Position numbers and translations under genes: made by a program
Shown here: piece by piece, positions 1 to 8,200 of the stretch
Numbering within the stretch: position 1 is the stretch's first letter
Layout of the letters: the number at the start of each line of letters is the position of its first letter
Notes under the pieces: generated by a model
Told to the model about the DNA's origin: nothing
Databases searched by the model: none
What the model saw: the letters and a program-made list of their open reading frames with translations, nothing else
Origin: Mycobacterium intermedium
Lineage (GTDB): Bacteria > Actinomycetota > Actinomycetes > Mycobacteriales > Mycobacteriaceae
Length of the DNA stretch: 32,929 nucleotides
Assembly (NCBI RefSeq): GCF_002086275.1
Contig: NZ_MVHT01000081.1
Location: 1 to 32,929 of the forward strand
Direction of reading: 5' to 3'

Positions 1-77
1 GTTCTCTTGTCAGCGGCAAGTTCCTGGGAGATCTCGATCAAGTACCGGCTCGGCAAACTCGCACTGCCCGAACCGCC
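1..77 (+). repeat. 77-bp exact copy of an internal vapC segment
   Basis: These 77 bases are identical to 1225-1301 inside the intact vapC gene. They encode VapC residues 36 to 61, including the PIN-domain acidic residue Glu45. The identity begins at the window edge, so the copy may extend further left, and ends sharply at 77|78. After that the vapC frame runs into unrelated Gly/Pro-coded sequence. It is a broken vapC fragment, not a gene. It could be a recent duplication, a recombination junction, or an assembly chimera. Confidence 0.95.
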
Positions 78-175
78 TGAACCGGTGGCCGCACCGAGAC
101 CTGTGGTGGATGCGGTGCCTCCATCGCCACCCCGGCCTCCATTCCCGCCGTTCCCTCCGGTGCCGGCGACCCGAG
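63..175 (-). pseudogene. PGRS-like fragment, minus strand
   Basis: Read on the minus strand, this stretch encodes a typical PGRS run (GTGGNGGNGGRGGDGG, then a Ser/Thr/Gly tail) with no stop. Going downstream it passes straight into the antisense of the vapC copy. Upstream it becomes antisense to the plus-strand glycine-rich remnant. It has no start, no PE domain and no proper end, so it looks like a piece of a PE_PGRS gene stranded by rearrangement. The boundaries are estimates, taken from where the Gly-Gly-X pattern starts and stops. Confidence 0.5.
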
Positions 176-515
176 CAGCGCCGCTGGCAGCGGTGGCCGT
201 GGCGGCGATGCCACTGAGGGCTTTCCCACTCCCAACAGCACTGTCGGCGGCAGCAGTGGGACAGGCGGTGCCGGCACAGGTGGCGGTGGTGGCGGCGGCG
301 CCAACGCCGACAACGCCCGCAACCTTGTCGGCAACGGTGGCGGCGGCCTGAATGGGACGAACGGCGGGTCGGGCGGCCCCGGCGCCAACGGTAATTCGTT
401 GGGCAACAAGGGCGGCAATGGCGGCGCGGTCGGCGGTGGCGGGGGCGCTGGCGGCGGCGCCGGCGGGCAAGGCAGTTGGTCCGGAGGTGCCGGCCACTCC
501 GCCAGCGCCGACTAA
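166..515 (+). pseudogene. C-terminal remnant of a glycine-rich (PGRS-like) protein
   Basis: The frame ending in TAA at 513-515 encodes about 115 residues rich in Gly, Asn and Ala (GGAGTGGGGGGGANADN, later GGNGGAVGGGGGAGGG). It ends in a less repetitive tail, SWSGGAGHSASAD. The frame is open back to a TGA at 78-80 but has no ATG or GTG start. Before about 166 its coding loses the Gly-rich character. It is probably the 3' end of a PE_PGRS or related cell-surface gene whose 5' part was lost. The TAA looks like the genuine end of the parent gene. Confidence 0.55.
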
Positions 516-551
516 GTCGGCGACTGCTGCGCGGAGGCCGCCTGTGACCCG

Positions 552-845
552 CTACCCCAGGGTGCGTTGATAGCGACGCATCCCGGCGATCCACCGGTCG
601 TAGTCGGCGTCCACTCCCATCGGACACATGCAACTCACGCCGATTCCCTTGTCGCCGTAGTTGATAGCCAGCCATTCGGCGAACCCGACGGCGGCGTGCT
701 TTGTCACGCTGTAGGGCGCCGCACTGAGCTGGGTCAGCAGGCCGGCGGCCGAGGCGACGGCGACGAAATGTCCGCCGGCACGCTCAAGCCATTCCGGCAC
801 GACAGCTTTGGCCGCGCGGACGTGGGCACGCACGCCGCACAGGGA
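552..845 (-). pseudogene. Short-chain dehydrogenase remnant, truncated and internally deleted
   Basis: The longest frame starts at GTG 833 and gives 93 residues; SDR-like coding continues a few codons upstream. It contains the SDR catalytic signature YxxxK (PYSVTKHAA) and the following CPMGV segment. An N-terminal Rossmann half with the TGxxxGxG motif should precede it and is missing (about 100 residues). After CPMGVD the sequence jumps directly to DYDRWIAGMRRYQ. In this family that motif normally sits at the extreme C-terminus, some 60 residues later, so an in-frame internal deletion is likely. With its cofactor site gone it cannot be an active oxidoreductase. The stop is TAG at 552-554. The family is clear; the substrate cannot be told. 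Confidence 0.75.
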
Positions 846-860
846 GCGTCGGACATGGAG

Positions 861-887
861 TAAACTAAACTAAGTTCATGACTAAGT
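861..887 (+). promoter_or_regulatory. Probable vapBC promoter with ACTAA direct repeats
   Basis: An A/T-rich island in high-GC DNA carries ACTAA at 864, 869 and 881, with ACTAAGT at both 869 and 881, 12 bp apart. A TAAACT hexamer at 866-871 matches the -10 consensus in 4 of 6 positions and ends 6 bases before the vapB ATG, as expected for a leaderless transcript. There is no good Shine-Dalgarno sequence. The repeats could be the site where VapB, alone or with VapC, represses its own promoter. This is inferred from position only. Confidence 0.4.
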
Positions 888-1123
888 CCGTAGCTGTTAG
901 AGTCGGCGTACATGAAGCGAAAACCCGCCTGTCGGAGTTGTTGCGACTCGTTGACAGCGGGCAGGAAGTGGAGATCGCCCGCGGGGGCGAACCCGTCGCA
1001 AAGCTTGTGCCGTTCCACACCCAGGACACCCGCCGCCTGGGCATAGACCGCGGCGTATATACCGTGCCAGACGATTTCGACGCGCCGTTGCCGGACAATG
1101 TTCTCGAAAGCTTTCATCGGTGA
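878..1123 (+). CDS. vapB: VapB-type antitoxin, Phd/YefM fold
   Basis: The 81-residue antitoxin partners the PIN-domain toxin encoded immediately downstream. The N-terminal half (residues 8-50) has the Phd/YefM pattern: a VHEAKTRLSELLRLV helix, then a GQEVEIARGGEPVAKLVP strand-turn-strand. This forms the DNA-binding dimer. The acidic C-terminal tail (DDFDAPLPDN) is the part expected to wrap around and block VapC. The stop overlaps the vapC start by 4 nt (GTGA), so translation is probably coupled. The ATG at 878 follows a candidate -10 element directly, suggesting a leaderless message. Antitoxins of this class usually autoregulate their operon. I do not assign an M. tuberculosis VapB number. 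Confidence 0.9.
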   Translation: MTKSVAVRVGVHEAKTRLSELLRLVDSGQEVEIARGGEPVAKLVPFHTQDTRRLGIDRGVYTVPDDFDAPLPDNVLESFHR

Positions 1124-1512
1124 AGCGGTACCTCATCGACACCCACGTTTGGCTGTGGATGCTGTCCGACCCCGACCGGTTATGCGACGAAACACGTGCA
1201 ATCGTTCAGGATGTCCGCAACAGCGTTCTCTTGTCAGCGGCAAGTTCCTGGGAGATCTCGATCAAGTACCGGCTCGGCAAACTCGCACTGCCCGAACCGC
1301 CGGCCTCATATGTCCCCGACCGCATGCGCCGCTCCGGCACATCTCCACTGTCGATCGACCATGCGCACACGCTCAGGACCGCGGACCTTCCGGACCATCA
1401 TCGCGATCCGTTCGACCGCATCCTCATAGCTCAGGCGCAGTTGCTGGATCTGACGATCATCACCGCGGACGATCAGTTGTCTGCCTACGATGTCGCAGTC
1501 ATCGCCGCTTGA
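1120..1512 (+). CDS. vapC: VapC-type PIN-domain ribonuclease toxin
   Basis: This 130-residue protein has full PIN-domain length for the VapC family, which cleaves specific RNAs with Mg2+ at an acidic active site. The acidic residues are visible: Asp7 in LIDTHVWLW, Glu45 in SSWEISIKYRLGKL, Asp99 in PFDRILIAQA, and Asp117/Asp118 in IITADDQL. The gene therefore looks active. The GTG start at 1120 overlaps the vapB stop. The only anomaly is that codons 36-61 occur again, base for base, at 1-77. The specific RNA target cannot be predicted. Expression should be controlled by the vapB promoter. Confidence 0.92.
   Translation: MKRYLIDTHVWLWMLSDPDRLCDETRAIVQDVRNSVLLSAASSWEISIKYRLGKLALPEPPASYVPDRMRRSGTSPLSIDHAHTLRTADLPDHHRDPFDRILIAQAQLLDLTIITADDQLSAYDVAVIAA
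1225..1301 (+). repeat. Internal vapC segment duplicated at 1-77
   Basis: This is the resident copy of the 77-bp direct repeat. It lies in frame in an intact vapC and is therefore probably the source. The copies are 1,224 bp apart with no mismatch. Homologous recombination between them would delete or duplicate vapB and the start of vapC. Confidence 0.95.
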
Positions 1513-1563
1513 GTAACCGTGGGTCTTGGGTGCCGCTGCGATGAACGGGCACCCAACAACCTA

Positions 1564-1592
1564 ATTGTGGAATGCAAGTGTGTTCCCACAAT
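1564..1592. terminator. Inverted repeat downstream of vapC
   Basis: ATTGTGG (1564-1570) pairs with CCACAAT (1586-1592) across a 15-base loop; one bulged base would extend the arms. It lies 51 bp after the vapC stop and 138 bp before the PE_PGRS start. It could end the vapBC transcript, but there is no following T-run. It may instead be a protein-binding site for the PE_PGRS gene. Confidence 0.35.
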
Positions 1593-1729
1593 CATGTATA
1601 TGAATTGCTCGGATTCTGACGTGCGCTCCCAATGAGCGATAAGATTTGATTCTCAGCCCACAGCTCGACGATCGTCCGAGCAGCCGAATGACCGCCGACA
1701 AGCTGCAACACCGGCGGGAGGGCGCAGAA

Positions 1730-2995
1730 ATGTCGTACTTATTCGCAATACCTGACGTAGTCTCAACCGCAGCAACAACTTTGGCGAATATCGGCTCGGC
1801 ACTCAGCGAAGCCAACGCCGCCGCGGCGCTCGCAACCACAGACGTGATGGCTGCGGGCGCCGACGAGGTATCGGCGGCCATCGCGGCGGTGTTCGGGTTG
1901 CACGCCATGGACTATCAGGCCATCGGCGCACAAGCGTCCGCGTTTCATGAGCAATTCGTACGAGCCCTCACGGCTGGCGCCGGCGCGTATGCCAGCGCCG
2001 AGGCGGTCAACGCCGCGGCCACGGCCAACCCGCTGCAGGCTCTTCAAGAACAAGTGCTCAACCTGATCAACACGCCCACCGAGACACTGTTGGGCCGCCC
2101 ACTAATCGGCAATGGCACCGACGGAGGGGTTGGAACAGGGGAGAACGGCGGCGCGGGCGGCATCCTGTGGGGCAACGGCGGAAACGGCGGGTCTGGCGCC
2201 CCGGGCAAGAACGGCGGCAACGGCGGGCCTGCCGGACTGTTCGGCAACGGCGGGGCCGGCGGCACCGGCGGCGGGGACGGCGCCGGCATCTCGGGCAACG
2301 GCGGCATGGGTGGTACCGGTGGCCTGCTGTTCGGGAACGGCGGCGTCGGCGGCAGAGGCGGGGCGAATGATTTCCTCAGCGGCTTTGGGGGCACGGGCGG
2401 TGCGGGTGGTAACGCCATAGGGCTGTTCGGCAGTGGCGGCATGGGCGGTGACGGCGGTTTCAGCAATTCGGCCACCACCTCTACCGGTGGGGCGGGCGGT
2501 AGCGGCGGCAGCGGTGGCTTGCTGTACGGAAACGGAGGCGACGGGGGCGACGCGGGAAGCGGCAAGCTCGGAAACGTAGGCGGTTCCGGCGGCGCGGGCG
2601 GTCTGCTGTTCGGCGATGGCGGCAACGGCGGTGCCGGCTCCCTGGGCCAAAAGGGAGGCAATGGGGGCAGCGCCCACCTGATCGGAAGCGGCGGTACAGG
2701 CGGCACTGGCGGAGCCGGATTCACCACATCCCCGCAGGGAGGTGCGGGCGGCGCGGGCGGCAATGGTGGGTCCCTTCTCGGCAACGGCGGTGACGGCGGC
2801 ACCGGCGGGCAGTCGGTCTTCAACGCCCCCGGCGCCGGGGGGCCCGGGGGCAACGCAGTGGGCCTGTTCGGAAATGGCGGCGACGGTGGCGAAGGCGGCG
2901 CAAATGCGATAGGGCCGGGCGGTGCCGGTGGCGCCGGCGGCAGCGCCGGACTCCTGTTGGGGGCCCCTGGAGCCGATGGACCGCCCGGGCCTTAG
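1730..2995 (+). CDS. PE_PGRS family protein
   Basis: The 421-residue protein has a PE domain (residues 1 to about 95, MSYLFAIPDVV onward) ending in the type VII secretion motif YxxxE (YASAE). Next come the linker LLGRPLIGNGTDG and about 280 residues of Gly-Gly-Asn/Ala repeats, ending in GLLLGAPGADGPPGP. PE_PGRS proteins are exported mainly through ESX-5 to the outer envelope. The start at 1730 is chosen over an in-frame ATG at 1646 because it begins the canonical PE sequence and has a GGGAGG Shine-Dalgarno 8 bases upstream. No unique C-terminal domain is present. A weak TAAGAT at 1640-1645 may be the -10. The gene converges on the next PE_PGRS gene; the gap is 104 bp with no clear hairpin. 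Confidence 0.92.
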   Translation: MSYLFAIPDVVSTAATTLANIGSALSEANAAAALATTDVMAAGADEVSAAIAAVFGLHAMDYQAIGAQASAFHEQFVRALTAGAGAYASAEAVNAAATANPLQALQEQVLNLINTPTETLLGRPLIGNGTDGGVGTGENGGAGGILWGNGGNGGSGAPGKNGGNGGPAGLFGNGGAGGTGGGDGAGISGNGGMGGTGGLLFGNGGVGGRGGANDFLSGFGGTGGAGGNAIGLFGSGGMGGDGGFSNSATTSTGGAGGSGGSGGLLYGNGGDGGDAGSGKLGNVGGSGGAGGLLFGDGGNGGAGSLGQKGGNGGSAHLIGSGGTGGTGGAGFTTSPQGGAGGAGGNGGSLLGNGGDGGTGGQSVFNAPGAGGPGGNAVGLFGNGGDGGEGGANAIGPGGAGGAGGSAGLLLGAPGADGPPGP

Positions 2996-3099
2996 CCGGA
3001 GTCGTAGCCGGGTCGCAGCAGGGCGTAAAAGGCGTCAGCGGGTTCGATGCCGTGGTGTCGTGACCTGCGCAGGGACGGGCCAGCTAGTGTTGGCGCGCA

Positions 3100-5037
3100 C
3101 TACCCAAGAACGAATGACAGCTGAGTCGGGGGCTGAGAGTTGCTGAGGATCAGCACCGAGCTCTGGCTGTTCACGTCGTCATAGGGGAAGCCATAGGCAA
3201 GGTTGTCGAGGTTGATGGTGTGGAAGAACTGTGCCCAGTTGTTCCACCGCCCACCCGTCGGATAGTAGGCGGCGACGTTGGCCCATTGATCCGGTGTGAG
3301 CGCCACACCGCGGTTGAACGCCGCGTTGAGTTCGGCGAGGAAAGCCCCCTGGGTGTCTGAGCCGACGAATGGGCCATCGGCGGCGAAGGTTTGCGCCGTG
3401 GTGGGCTTGGCCATCGTGAATGTCGAGCCGGTACCCCCGTCGGGGGTCACGGTGTAGACGAACTGGTGGGTGTTGGAGTCGACGCCGCCAGTCACCGTGT
3501 AGCCAGGGCCGTCGTAGATAAATGTGTTGGCCTGATAGTGCGTCCAGAAGTCGTCGATCGGTTGATCCAGCCAGGTTGCCAGGCCACCGGGCTGAGCGGT
3601 CCGCGGGGCAACAATCCGCAACAGGTCGCCATTGGTATCGGTGAGAACCAGTGACTGGAACTCGGACGGGAGTGTGGCCGCGTACTGCTGGAACACGTCG
3701 GCCCGCGACAAGGTAATGCCACGCGTTTCGGCAAAGCCGGTGGCCTCCTGCGCCAGCGTGAATGTGAACGGCAAGCCGAACTGGTCCACCTGCGTGGTGT
3801 TGCCCCCGAAGTGGACTTCGCCGTACTTGTAGGTCATCTCGTACCAGTCGTAGACCGTGTAGTAGTTCGGATCGACCGGGTTGTAGGGCTCGAGACCCGC
3901 CCAGCCCGAATTGTCGGGCGCGATACCGATATAGAGCGGGTTCTTCAACGACACAAATATCCGGGCGCCCTGAAATTCGGACGGTATCGAGAGATTCGTG
4001 GCGTCGGCGAGAGTGAACGACATATTGGCGTAGTTCACTCCGTTGTGCGTGAGGTGGTCGGGGGCGTTGGCGGCGCTGTGGTCGATCGCGTGGGCCACAC
4101 CGTTCTGGTCGACCCAGGACCAATGACCGGGTGTGGTCTGGCCGAGAAGGGTCAGGTAGACCTCCGTGTCGCTGAGGCCGGTGTTGTTGACGATGGGACC
4201 GAGGCGAAATCCGCCGGGCAGGCCATCGGCTCCGGTGAAGCCAGTCTGACCAGCGATTCCAATAAGCCCGGGCGCACCACCCGCACCACCAAGGCCACCG
4301 GTGCCACCAGGGCCGCCGGCGCCGTAGAAGCCGGAGGCGTCTACGGGGCCCCCGACCCCGCCGGTACCTCCAAGTCCGCCAGCACCGCCCGCCCCACCAT
4401 TGCCGTATATCAGTCCGCCACGGCCACCGACTCCGCCCGCCCCGCCGACTCCGCCAGCACCCCCGGTCTGCCCCGGCACGGACGTCGACGCACCGGTAAG
4501 CCCGGCGCCGCCCGCCCCGCCAGCCCCGCCATGGCCGAACAATCCCGCCGCGCCGCCGGCACCGCCGTTCTGTCCCGGCGCCCCCGATCCGCCGTTACCG
4601 CCGTTCCCCCACAAGATTCCGCCCGGTCCCCCAGCCTGGCCGGTCCCCGGAAGCCCATCGGTGCCGTTGCCGATCAGCGGACGCCCCAACAACGCCTTGA
4701 AGGGCGCATTGATCACACCCAAGACGCCTTCCTCAAGGAGCTGCAACGGCGAGGCACTGGCCGCCTCGGCGGCCGCATAAGCGCCCGCCCCGGAATTGAT
4801 GGCTTGCACAAACCGCTGATGGACCGCCGCAGCCTGTGCGCTGACCACCTGATAGGCCTGCCCGTGCTCGGCCAAGAACGCCGCTATTGCCGCCGACACC
4901 TCATCCTCGGCCGCCGCAAGCAGCATCGTGGTTGAACTCGCTGCCGCCGCATTGGCCGTACTGACCGACGAAGCGATACGCGCCAAATCCGATGCCGCTG
5001 TCACCACCAGCTCCGGCGTCACACTGACAAACGACAT
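3100..5037 (-). CDS. PE_PGRS protein with C-terminal GH64 beta-1,3-glucanase-like domain
   Basis: This protein has 645 residues. The PE domain (1-95, MSFVSVTPELVV) ends with YxxxE (YAAAE), followed by LLGRPLIGNGTDG and a short PGRS region (about 140-270). A non-repetitive domain fills about 275-645. It starts GFRLGPIVNNTG and includes DWYEMTYKYGEVHFGG followed by NTTQVDQFGLPF. I read it as glycoside hydrolase family 64 (thaumatin-like endo-1,3-beta-glucanase) from the VNNTG opening and the NTTQVDxFGLP block. By analogy with the Glu/Asp pair of Streptomyces GH64, Glu400 and Asp418 are the likely catalytic residues; their spacing of 18 is slightly longer than the 16 I recall. The start at 5037 has a strong GGAGG upstream. 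ESX-5 export would put the domain on or outside the cell surface. Fold confidence is good; activity is untested. Confidence 0.85.
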   Translation of the reverse strand: MSFVSVTPELVVTAASDLARIASSVSTANAAAASSTTMLLAAAEDEVSAAIAAFLAEHGQAYQVVSAQAAAVHQRFVQAINSGAGAYAAAEAASASPLQLLEEGVLGVINAPFKALLGRPLIGNGTDGLPGTGQAGGPGGILWGNGGNGGSGAPGQNGGAGGAAGLFGHGGAGGAGGAGLTGASTSVPGQTGGAGGVGGAGGVGGRGGLIYGNGGAGGAGGLGGTGGVGGPVDASGFYGAGGPGGTGGLGGAGGAPGLIGIAGQTGFTGADGLPGGFRLGPIVNNTGLSDTEVYLTLLGQTTPGHWSWVDQNGVAHAIDHSAANAPDHLTHNGVNYANMSFTLADATNLSIPSEFQGARIFVSLKNPLYIGIAPDNSGWAGLEPYNPVDPNYYTVYDWYEMTYKYGEVHFGGNTTQVDQFGLPFTFTLAQEATGFAETRGITLSRADVFQQYAATLPSEFQSLVLTDTNGDLLRIVAPRTAQPGGLATWLDQPIDDFWTHYQANTFIYDGPGYTVTGGVDSNTHQFVYTVTPDGGTGSTFTMAKPTTAQTFAADGPFVGSDTQGAFLAELNAAFNRGVALTPDQWANVAAYYPTGGRWNNWAQFFHTINLDNLAYGFPYDDVNSQSSVLILSNSQPPTQLSFVLG

Positions 5038-5105
5038 TCCACACCTCCGACCACCGTGTTCTGGGAGACAACCTCGAATGAGTTTGACCAGTGATTCGCC
5101 GTAAA

Positions 5106-5213
5106 TCAACGGTGTCGTAAATATCGGCACCACCCGGCCCCTAGATCCGACAGCAGAGCATGGGCGTCACGAGGTTCGGTGAACCGCGCTGTCAACTCGA
5201 GGATTTCTCGCAT
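5106..5213 (-). CDS. Possible 35-residue small ORF in the PPE/PE_PGRS gap
   Basis: ATG at 5213 to TGA at 5106 encodes MREILELTARFTEPRDAH and 17 further residues. The sequence is protein-like, with an amphipathic start and mixed composition, in an otherwise non-coding gap between two co-oriented genes. No clear ribosome binding site is visible and the family is unknown. It could be a small peptide, the tail of a lost gene (the frame is open further upstream, antisense-free but overlapping the PPE 3' end), or chance. Confidence 0.2.
   Translation of the reverse strand: MREILELTARFTEPRDAHALLSDLGAGWCRYLRHR
5173..5195 (-). promoter_or_regulatory. TTGACA box next to a GGTTC/GAACC inverted repeat
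   Basis: On the minus strand, a perfect -35 hexamer TTGACA (5195-5190) is followed closely by the inverted repeat GGTTC-3 bp-GAACC (5173-5185). It lies about 140-160 bp upstream of the PE_PGRS-GH64 start, in the gap after the PPE gene. I see no convincing -10 at 16-18 bp, so a promoter with an overlapping operator is only a suggestion. Confidence 0.25.
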
Positions 5214-5226
5214 CGCATCCTGCGCA

Positions 5227-8200
5227 TCAGCCAAAAAGCTTGCCGATTTGTGACACGGCGCCGTTGGCGGCGTCGAAGATGCCGGGCAGGTAGGTGCCGA
5301 CATTGAACAGGCGGGAGACATTCGTCGGTGTCGCAAAGTTTGTCGCGGAGTAAATGACTGCCGAGCCGGTCCGACCAAGATTCGTCCAGCCCGATTGCAT
5401 CGAGCCGTAGTTCTGCATTCCGGAGTTTCCAGCGTCGCCCGCCAGGGTGTTCCCGAAACCTGAGTTGTGTCCGAAGTTTCCGAAGCCGGACGAACTGCCG
5501 GGACCGGAGTTGAAGAAGCCTGACGAGGGGGTGGTTGTCGAGTTTCCGAAGCCGGGGGCGGCCGGGATATCCAGCAGCACCACCCTGATCGGGCCCACTC
5601 CACTGTGAATATGGATCGGAACTGAGGTCGCACCATCAACTTGGCCGAAGGTGATGTCGACGACGGGCATCGTGACGTGGATCGGAATGTTGATGGGCCC
5701 GAGCGCGAAGTTACGGAGAAATGGAGTGCTTGCGGTGGGCAGCGGCACCGTGAACTTCTGGAAGGAGAGGGAGCTCAAGTCGACGGGGACGGGCAGATCG
5801 ACCGGGATGACGATGTCCAAGTTCAAAATCGGGAATTCCGGAATGTTGATCTCGGTGTGGGTGCCCCACAGGCCCTGGTAGTCAGCGTGCCACAAGATGC
5901 CGTTGTTGAAGTTGCCCGCATTCAAGGCGCCGGTGTTGACGTCACCCGCGTTCGCCCAGCCGGTGTTCACGTCTCCAGTGTTGAAGTCACCGGTGTTGTA
6001 GTTGCCCGCGTTGAAGCTGCCGGTGTTGGTGCTGCCCGTGTTGAACATGCCGGTGTTCGAAGAGCCGGAGTTGCAATGACCTGTGTTCGACGTGCCCGCG
6101 TTGCCGATGCCGGTGTTGAACGCTCCCCCGTTCCAAAGGCCCCAGTTGCCGTCGCCCGAGTTGGCGATGCCGCGGTTGGCGATGCCCGAATTTCCGATGC
6201 CAATGTTCCCGGCGCCGGAGTTGAACAGGCCGACGTTATTGGTTCCCGAGTTGAACAGCCCTACGTTTCCGCTGCCCGAGTTGAGCCCGCCGGCGATATT
6301 GATGCCCCGCTGGTTGTGGCCGGTGAGCCCGATGCCGATGTTGTTGTCGCCGGTATTCGCAAAGCCGATGTTGTTGTTGCCGCTGTTGGCAAAGCCGTGG
6401 TTGAAGCTGCCGAAGTTGCCGAGACCAAAGTTGTTGTCGCCCAAGTTGCCTGGGCCGATGTTGTAGTTGCCCAGGCTTCCGGAGAAGACGTTGAAGCTGC
6501 CGACGTTGCCGCCGCCGAAGTTTGCGTTGCCGACGTTGCCGAAGCCGATATTTCCAAGGCCGAGGTTTGCGACGCCAAGGTTGGTGATCGGATCGTTGTT
6601 GACGAAGCCAGCGAGGCTGGTACCGATGTTCTGGAAGCCCGAAATGCTGTCCACTGCGGCAAGATTCAGTGTCCCCGTGTTGAGGAAACCGGAGACGTTG
6701 CTGCCGAGATTGGACAAGCCCGATATCTGGTCACCGAAGTTCTTGTAGCCGGAGAGTCCCGAGGTGCCCGAGGTGAGGTTGAAGAAGCCGGAAGTGTTGG
6801 TACCGGTGTTGCCGAAGCCCGACACGGTACCCGGACCATTGTTGAAAAAGCCTGACGACGGACCCTCTGTGCTGTTCCAGAAGCCCGGAACTGGCGATAC
6901 GTCGATGAAGGGAAGCTTGATCGGAAACAGACCGGGGGCGCCGCCGATGTCGATGACAGGCGTTACCAGCCCGCCGGCACCAATACGTGTACCTACCGGG
7001 GCAAGGTCAATCACAAAGTCCGGGAGGGTGATTGGAGCGATCGTGACGACCGTGGCGGCGCCGAGGCCAGAGAATTCCACGTCGGCCGTGATCGCTGGCA
7101 GGGTAAAGCCCTCGGCCGCGACGACGCCGAACGAGCCCGTGATCGGGATGTCGAGGTAGACCGGCGCACGCAGGTTCAGCGGTATGGGAATGTCGGGAAT
7201 GCTCACCGTGTAGTTGGCGCCCGGCAACCCCTGGAAATCACCACGCCAGAACATGCCGTTGCTGTAGTTACCCGAGTTGAAGGCGCCGGTGTTGACATTG
7301 CCGTGGTTGGCGAAACCGGTGTTGTATCTGCCCGTGTTTAACCAGCCCGTGTTGTAGAAGCCCGGGTTGAAGCTGGCGGTGTTGAAGCTGCCCGGGTTGA
7401 AGCTGCCGGAGTTGTGGTCGCCAGTGTTGGCAATGCCGGTGTTGACGTTGCCGACGTTGAACAAACCTGTGTTGATGTCGCCGGCGTTGACCAGGCCCGT
7501 ACTGTTGAGACCGGTGTTGCCGACGCCCCAGTTGCCGGTGCCCGAGTTGCCGATACCAACGTTTCCGGTGCCCGAGTTGAACAGGCCGGAGTTGTTGGTG
7601 CCCGAATTGAACAGGCCGGTGTTGCCGGTGCCTGAGTTCAGCCCACCAGCGAGATCGAGGCCTTGCTGGTGGTTACCGGTCAAACCGATGCCGATGTTGT
7701 TGTTTCCGGTGTTCGCCAGGCCGCCGTTGACGTTGCCGGTGTTGGCCACTCCCTGGTTGTAGTTGCCCGCGTTGCTGATTCCGACGTTGACGTTGCCAAC
7801 ATTGGCCAGGCCGACATTGTTGTCGCCGAGGTTTCCGAGGCCGAGGTTGAAGGTGCCGAGGTTTGCGATGCCAACATTGCTGTTGCCGGAGTTTCCGAAA
7901 CCAACATTGTTGTTTCCGGTGTTGCCAAAGCCGATGTTGTTGTCGCCGACGTTTGCGAACCCGAGGTTGTTGCCTACATTGGCCAACCCCGCGTTGAGCA
8001 CCGGCATGGTGGCGGAGGCACCCTGGCCACCTAGGTTCGCCATGCCCGACAGCAGCGAGCCGTAGTTGTTGAAGCCCGAGGATCCGTGCAATGCGACGTT
8101 CTGGAAGCCCGAGATGTTGGCGCCGATGTTCGAGATGCCCGACACCGAGCCGGGACCCCCATTGAAGAATCCCGAGGACGGCATTGCGCTGGTGTTGAAG

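Noticed and set aside
2044..2853. Pro-rich minus-strand frame opposite the first PE_PGRS
   Set aside because: Pure antisense of Gly codons (GGN/NCC); no start signal.
3811..4935. 374-codon plus-strand frame opposite PE_PGRS-GH64
   Set aside because: The minus frame encodes PE, PGRS and GH64 in order; the plus frame has no recognisable domain.
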